Source of the DNA: DASRCB01 sp035653295
Lineage (GTDB): Bacteria > Acidobacteriota > Terriglobia > Bryobacterales > Bryobacteraceae
Length of the DNA: 9,091 nt
Reading direction: 5' to 3'
NCBI GenBank assembly: GCA_035653295.1
Contig: DASRCB010000127.1
Span: 1 to 9,091, forward strand
The notes below the pieces were generated by a model. It worked only from the letters and a program-made list of their open reading frames with translations. It was not told the origin of the DNA and did no database searches. Positions within the stretch are counted from its first letter, which is position 1, and each line of letters opens with the position of its first letter. Below are positions 5,123-9,091 of the stretch, one piece after another. The translations under genes and the position numbers were made by a program.

Positions 5123-7468
5123 TCAGGTTTCCATTCTTGTAAGGAAGTACAGGCCGGCGAGCGCGAAGAGGGCGTCGGGCGCCCATGCGGCGGCGGCGGC
5201 GGGGAGCAGGCTGACATCGCCCACCTGCTCGAAAAGCGAGCTCACGGCGAAGTAGGTGAAAGCGATCGCCAGGCTAACGCCGACACCCGCCATGGCCCCG
5301 CGGTTCCCGGTGAGAAACGCGAAGGGAATGGAAATCAGGGCCATGATGAGCGCAAACAGAGGAACGGAGAACTTGCGATAGAACTGCACCTGCAGCGGAC
5401 CGGTATCGAATCCGCTCTGCTGGAGCTCGGCGATGTAGGCCTCCAGCTGACGGAAATTCATCTGCCGCGAGGGGACCTCTTCTTTCAGGAAGTAGTCCGG
5501 TCCCTCGTCCAGTTCGGCGAACGTCGTGGCTCGGCCGCGGAAATCATTGAGACGCTCCAGGCCGTTGACGAGGTCGCGGCTCCAGCCGTTCTCGTAAACC
5601 CAGGCGTGCAGGGCCGGCTCCCAGTAGGCGCGCTCGGCGGAGATATGCCGGATGAGACGGAACGTGCTCGGATCCAGCTCGTAGACGTGCACGCCGGCCA
5701 TGACGTGTTTCACGGGATCGAAGTACAGGTAGTAGTAGATACGCGAGCCTTTGCCGAGCATCCACTTTTTGTCGGGCCGGAGCCAGGTCTGCACGGGCCG
5801 GCCCTTGATCTCGTTACGCAGCGCGTCCTGGCGGCGGTTCGCGCCGGGAATGTAGTAGTGATCGAAGGCAAACAGGGCGCCGCTCAGAACGATGCCCGCC
5901 AGCAGCAGCGGAATCGCGAGGCGATAGAGGCTGACGCCGCAGGCCTTGAATGCGGTCACCTCGTTGTGCTTGGCGAGAATGCCAAGAGTGATCAGTACCG
6001 CGACCAGAACACTCACCGGGGCCGAGTCATAGATGAGCTTGGGGCCAAGATAGAACAGATACTCGAGCACGTGCGACATGGGCACGTGGTTTTTGAGAAT
6101 ATCGCTGAGCAGCTCGAAGAATGTGAAGACCTCGACCATGGCTACAAAGCCGGCCAGCACCACGACGAGGTAGAACACGAACGCGCTCAGGACATACGTG
6201 TCCACAAGCTGGGGCATCAGCGGAAGCCGAACCATGCCGGGGCGGAAACGTCCGCCGGCAATCGGGACGGCGCCGCGCAAGGAATCGATGAAGGACGCGA
6301 ACCAGTTGCGCACCACGGCGATCCAGTCGCGATCTCCGGGCCGCTCGAGGCGAGCCAGCAGGATGGCGCCAAGCAGCGCAAAGGCAACGTCGGGAGCCCA
6401 GACGGCAAGCGGAACAGGAATGGTGCGCTGGCGCGCCAGACCGACCAGCGTAATGAGCGCCATGTAATAAAGGAAGGCGAGCGCGATGGTCAGCACGAAG
6501 GCGGTCGACTTGCCGCCCTTCCGTGAGGACACGCCCAGCGGGATCCCGAGCAGCGCCAGAAGAATGCAGGCCGGCGGCAGAGCCAGGCGCTGATGAAACT
6601 CGATGCGCGCATCGGTGCGTTGATCGATATCGATTCCGCGCTTCACGTAGGCGAGGCGATAGAGCGGAATGGTGTCCATCTCCTTGATCTCTTTGGCGAT
6701 GCGCACGTCCCCGGGCTTCTGGGCGTCCAGCTGCTGCTCGCTGTGACGGAACCGATCCCAGGTGTAATCATTGATGTCCCTGCCGACGACGTGCGTGCTG
6801 CCATCCTGCATGGACAGCTGGATGCGGTTGTGCACCGTGTCGGGAACGGCGAGCGCCGAGGCGGCCACGGTGATGCGGGGCGCATCGCCGCGTTCGATGA
6901 CTTTGGAGCGGTCGGCGGAGGCCGGGGAGAGATCGGCGATGAAGACGTTGCGCCAGCGCGGAACGGTCCCAGGAGTTACCTCGCCGACGTAGAGGACTCG
7001 ATTGGGGAAGTCCTCGTCGAAGACGCGCGGCATCACGTCGGCGGTGACCTGGGCGGCAACAAGGTCGTGCAGAGTGCGATCGGTTTCCCACAGCGACCAT
7101 GGCGTGAGCCACAGCGTGGATGTCGCGGTGATGGTGAAACCGATGACCGCAAGCAGCAGAATGGGCGCGGTGACAATACGGGCGGGCACGCCCGACGCGC
7201 GCATGGCCGTGATTTCGCCGTCGCTCGCCATGCGGCTGAGGGCGATCAGAATTCCCACCAGCACGCCCAGCGGAATGGTGAACGGGAAGGTGAATGGAAT
7301 CGCCAGCACAAACAGGCGGCCGACCTCGAATGGCGTGGCCGAGCTGTGCACCAGGATGTCGAACAGCTTCTCGATCTGCCGCAGGAACAGAACGAAGGTG
7401 AACAGCACGGTTCCCAGCACCGTGGTGGAGATGGCTTCCAGAAATGTGGAGCGGCTCAGCAGGCGCAT
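5123..7468 (-). CDS. Fused LptF-LptG lipopolysaccharide export permease (YjgP/YjgQ family, two copies in one chain)
   Basis: This 781-residue protein is about the sum of an LptF (~366) and an LptG (~360) plus a linker. The first half (1-375) has membrane helices near the N-terminus, the coupling motif GEITAMRASGVP (84-95), a periplasmic domain (about 125-290) and three C-terminal helices. The linker (about 376-420) is hydrophilic and amphipathic. The second half (about 421-781) repeats the plan: DTYVLSAFVFYLVVVLAG, a second coupling motif NEVTAFKACGVSL (502-514), a periplasmic domain and C-terminal helices from about 698. Known LptFG pairs bind the LptB ATPase and extract LPS from the inner membrane for the LptC-A-DE bridge. 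One chain could supply both permease halves, and the cytoplasmic termini of each half make the fusion topologically sensible. The start (MRLLSRST) follows the upstream stop after four bases (TAG CCCC ATG) without a clear Shine-Dalgarno, suggesting coupling. An in-frame upstream extension is rejected as overlap. Confidence 0.9.
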   Translation of the reverse strand: MRLLSRSTFLEAISTTVLGTVLFTFVLFLRQIEKLFDILVHSSATPFEVGRLFVLAIPFTFPFTIPLGVLVGILIALSRMASDGEITAMRASGVPARIVTAPILLLAVIGFTITATSTLWLTPWSLWETDRTLHDLVAAQVTADVMPRVFDEDFPNRVLYVGEVTPGTVPRWRNVFIADLSPASADRSKVIERGDAPRITVAASALAVPDTVHNRIQLSMQDGSTHVVGRDINDYTWDRFRHSEQQLDAQKPGDVRIAKEIKEMDTIPLYRLAYVKRGIDIDQRTDARIEFHQRLALPPACILLALLGIPLGVSSRKGGKSTAFVLTIALAFLYYMALITLVGLARQRTIPVPLAVWAPDVAFALLGAILLARLERPGDRDWIAVVRNWFASFIDSLRGAVPIAGGRFRPGMVRLPLMPQLVDTYVLSAFVFYLVVVLAGFVAMVEVFTFFELLSDILKNHVPMSHVLEYLFYLGPKLIYDSAPVSVLVAVLITLGILAKHNEVTAFKACGVSLYRLAIPLLLAGIVLSGALFAFDHYYIPGANRRQDALRNEIKGRPVQTWLRPDKKWMLGKGSRIYYYLYFDPVKHVMAGVHVYELDPSTFRLIRHISAERAYWEPALHAWVYENGWSRDLVNGLERLNDFRGRATTFAELDEGPDYFLKEEVPSRQMNFRQLEAYIAELQQSGFDTGPLQVQFYRKFSVPLFALIMALISIPFAFLTGNRGAMAGVGVSLAIAFTYFAVSSLFEQVGDVSLLPAAAAAWAPDALFALAGLYFLTRMET

Positions 7469-7472
7469 GGGG

Positions 7473-9091
7473 CTACCCGGCGGGCTGGAGCGGCGGGGGA
7501 GGAACGAGGGGCACGCGCGGAGTCTGTTCGCGCGCCGGTTCGAGTTCCAGCTCATCGAACAGGACGGCGGGCGCGACCACGCTGGTGGGGGCGACAAAGC
7601 CGCTGGCGTCCATCAGGGCGAAGGTCACGGGCGCATCCAGGTAATTGAAAACGTAGCTGTCATCGGAAGCGGCGACGATATCGCGCAGGGAGCGGATGTC
7701 GAGCTCACGAAAATGAACGCCGCGGATCAGCTCTTCGTGGCCATCCGGATAGATGCGGTAGACCAGAATCGGGGGTACAGGAGGCCGGCCGCCTCCGCCG
7801 GAGCGCATGTTCTCGGCGGTGATCTGGCGCACTTCGGCGGCCCCTCCTGAAGAGGGATAGTCAAGCTTTCGCACGATGATGCCCCACGGTTTTCCGCGCT
7901 GCTTGCAGAGATCCAGAAGCTGCTTCTTCAGGTCGTCCAGGGGCACGGTCTTCGTGGCGCGGACAAAGAGGTTGCCCATTCCCGGCAACTCCTGGCCGAA
8001 CGGTCCGGGAAAGCGGGCGTGGCCGTTGGAACCGGCGGTAAGATCGGGTCTCGGCGGCGTACGGGTCAGCAGGAAGCCCCTGAGCACGCCCTTTTCCACC
8101 AACACGGTTGGCCGGGGCCGAACGCCCTCATCGTCCACTTCGTAATGACCGAGTAGCGCGGCGCCGCGGTAATCGGCCTGAGTGGCGTCGTCCACCACGT
8201 CCATCCACTCCGGCAGGATTCTTGACCCGATCCTTCCTTCCAGCTCACTGCCCAGCCAGGGGACGGTCTGGCCGGGCTGGAGCACGGGCTTGCGCACGAG
8301 TTTCAGGTTGCCGCCCAGGAGCTGGCCGAAAAGCTGCGCGGCGGCAATCGGCTCGAACAGTACCGGGCCCGACCAGGTATCGCCGACCGGAGCTTTCGCC
8401 AGAGCGGAAACCTCGCGCGCCACGGTTTGCGCGCTGCGGGCCATATCGGCCTCCGGCGGCAGCGCCGAGGCCTCGAACGCATGCAGGGTAATCGCGTCGT
8501 GCATGAGCATCCCGTCCGGCGCCTGGGCGACTGCACTCACCCGAACAAACGCCAGATTGTCGGGGCGGCGGATCATGGCGCCCTCGGTGCTGGCCAGGTA
8601 CGACATGGTCTGGATGATCTGCACCGTTGCCTCGGAAGCCAGGATGTCGGGGAAGCTCAGGAACTCGCTGGAAACCCTGCGCATGCGTGATTTCCAGGCC
8701 TCTTCGTCCACCGCGTGTCGGACGATGGGCTGCAGCAGCGTCAGCGGCGGCGCGGCGGTGTAGTCCGGCATTTTTTCGGTGACGTTTACATTTTCCAGCG
8801 CGGCCCGTTTGCGTGCAATGGCGTCGATCGCGGTCTTGTACGCGCGGTCCGTGGAGAGCCACAGGCGGTTGCGGAGGACGCCGTAGTCTTCTTCCATCGG
8901 AAGGCGGTCGGAGTCATAGCGAACGCCGGCGTGATAGTCGGAAGCGATGTAGTTGGCGTTGTCGAATTCGGGGCTGCCCACGCGGACGCGCGTCAGCAGC
9001 AGGCGAACGGCGTTGTCATTGGAGCTGAGTAAACCGCCCAGCGTCGCCGAGGCGCTGAAGATATCGCCTTGTTCGGCGGAGTACGAGATCA
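7473..9091 (-). CDS. TldD/PmbA (TldD/TldE)-family protein, apparently non-catalytic; 5' end outside window
   Basis: The frame stays open from the right edge (first full codon at 9089) to the TAG at 7475-7473, giving 538 visible residues. A GTG at 8981 is internal, because the upstream residues (SATLGGLLSS, then RLLLTRVRVGSPEFDNANY) read as real protein. TldD/PmbA-like features are the repeated DDE/DDA region with LLGHYEVDDEGVRPRPTVLV and EKGVLRGFLLTRTPPR (visible residues about 312-347), a GNLFVRA segment, and a beta-rich C-terminal half with IRGVHFRELDIRSLRDI. TldD-TldE is a heteromeric protease that trims microcin B17 and CcdA in E. coli. TldD carries HExxxH, while TldE/PmbA lacks it. Here the expected site reads PVLFEPIAAAQLFGQLLGG (about 242-260) and has no HExxxH, so it resembles the non-catalytic partner. 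The tail is Pro-rich. A catalytic partner may lie upstream beyond the window. Confidence 0.82.
   Translation of the reverse strand, partial: ISYSAEQGDIFSASATLGGLLSSNDNAVRLLLTRVRVGSPEFDNANYIASDYHAGVRYDSDRLPMEEDYGVLRNRLWLSTDRAYKTAIDAIARKRAALENVNVTEKMPDYTAAPPLTLLQPIVRHAVDEEAWKSRMRRVSSEFLSFPDILASEATVQIIQTMSYLASTEGAMIRRPDNLAFVRVSAVAQAPDGMLMHDAITLHAFEASALPPEADMARSAQTVAREVSALAKAPVGDTWSGPVLFEPIAAAQLFGQLLGGNLKLVRKPVLQPGQTVPWLGSELEGRIGSRILPEWMDVVDDATQADYRGAALLGHYEVDDEGVRPRPTVLVEKGVLRGFLLTRTPPRPDLTAGSNGHARFPGPFGQELPGMGNLFVRATKTVPLDDLKKQLLDLCKQRGKPWGIIVRKLDYPSSGGAAEVRQITAENMRSGGGGRPPVPPILVYRIYPDGHEELIRGVHFRELDIRSLRDIVAASDDSYVFNYLDAPVTFALMDASGFVAPTSVVAPAVLFDELELEPAREQTPRVPLVPPPPLQPAG

Noticed and set aside
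4032..5255. Long plus-strand ORF (about 407 codons) opposite the GT-C-like gene
   Set aside because: It is highly charged, Arg/Gln/Gly-rich and has no domain signal. It mirrors a minus-strand gene with clear membrane segments, so it is a typical antisense shadow in GC-rich DNA.
7469..7597. In-frame N-terminal extension of the LptF-LptG gene
   Set aside because: These codons give a Pro/Ser/Arg-rich peptide and overlap the end of the TldE-like gene. MRLLSRST is a typical start for this family.
6593..7648. Plus-strand ORF of about 351 codons opposite the LptF half
   Set aside because: Low-complexity charged composition, no recognisable motif, and fully overlaps the confident permease gene.
7716..7740. 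HE pair (GHEELIRG) as a zinc-protease motif in the TldE-like protein
   Set aside because: There is no second histidine at the required spacing, and it is far from the position of HExxxH in TldD.
8979..8981. GTG as the start of the TldE-like gene
   Set aside because: The frame stays open to the window edge, and the upstream residues (including SATLGGLLSS) look like coding sequence that continues the same domain.

Overview
The window is GC-rich, and all recognisable genes lie on the minus strand. They run head to tail with gaps of at most 86 bases, or with 1- to 4-base overlaps, so it reads as one long co-directional block, probably one or two operons. Both end genes are cut by the window edges. 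No rRNA, tRNA, mobile element or CRISPR array was seen, and no gene-free stretch exceeds 90 bases. The LPS-export permease and the outer-membrane secretin imply a diderm (Gram-negative-type) bacterium. GC content, a fused LptF-LptG permease, a divergent TldD/PmbA-family protein and a Tad locus without cpaD together suggest Acidobacteriota (Solibacteres/Bryobacterales-like). That placement is inferred from gene style and was not checked by search.

In transcription order (right to left), the first part is envelope-related. It holds the C-terminal part of a TldD/PmbA-family protein that lacks the zinc-protease HExxxH motif (7473-9091). Four bases later comes a single-chain LptF-LptG fusion (5123-7468). 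After an 86-base gap comes a polytopic membrane protein that looks like a GT-C-type glycosyltransferase and starts at TTG (3303-5036).

The second part is the front of a Tad/Flp pilus (type IVc pilus) locus. A 79-codon ORF (3067-3306) overlaps the GT-C-like gene by ATGA and the next gene by TGATG. It is followed by prepilin peptidase cpaA/tadV (2609-3067), cpaB/rcpC (1689-2570), secretin cpaC/rcpA (341-1669) and the N-terminal receiver-like part of cpaE/tadZ (1-320). Other Tad genes (cpaF/tadA, tadB, tadC) would be expected beyond the left edge.

The most interesting item is the 79-codon ORF. It sits where pilA/flp lies in classical Tad loci (directly before cpaA) and contains a G-x4-E-F prepilin-like cleavage motif followed by a short hydrophobic stretch. 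It is otherwise unlike a normal Flp pilin. It may be a divergent or degenerate pilin or pseudopilin translated in step with its own peptidase. The tight linkage of LPS export, a possible sugar transferase and the pilus genes is also notable.
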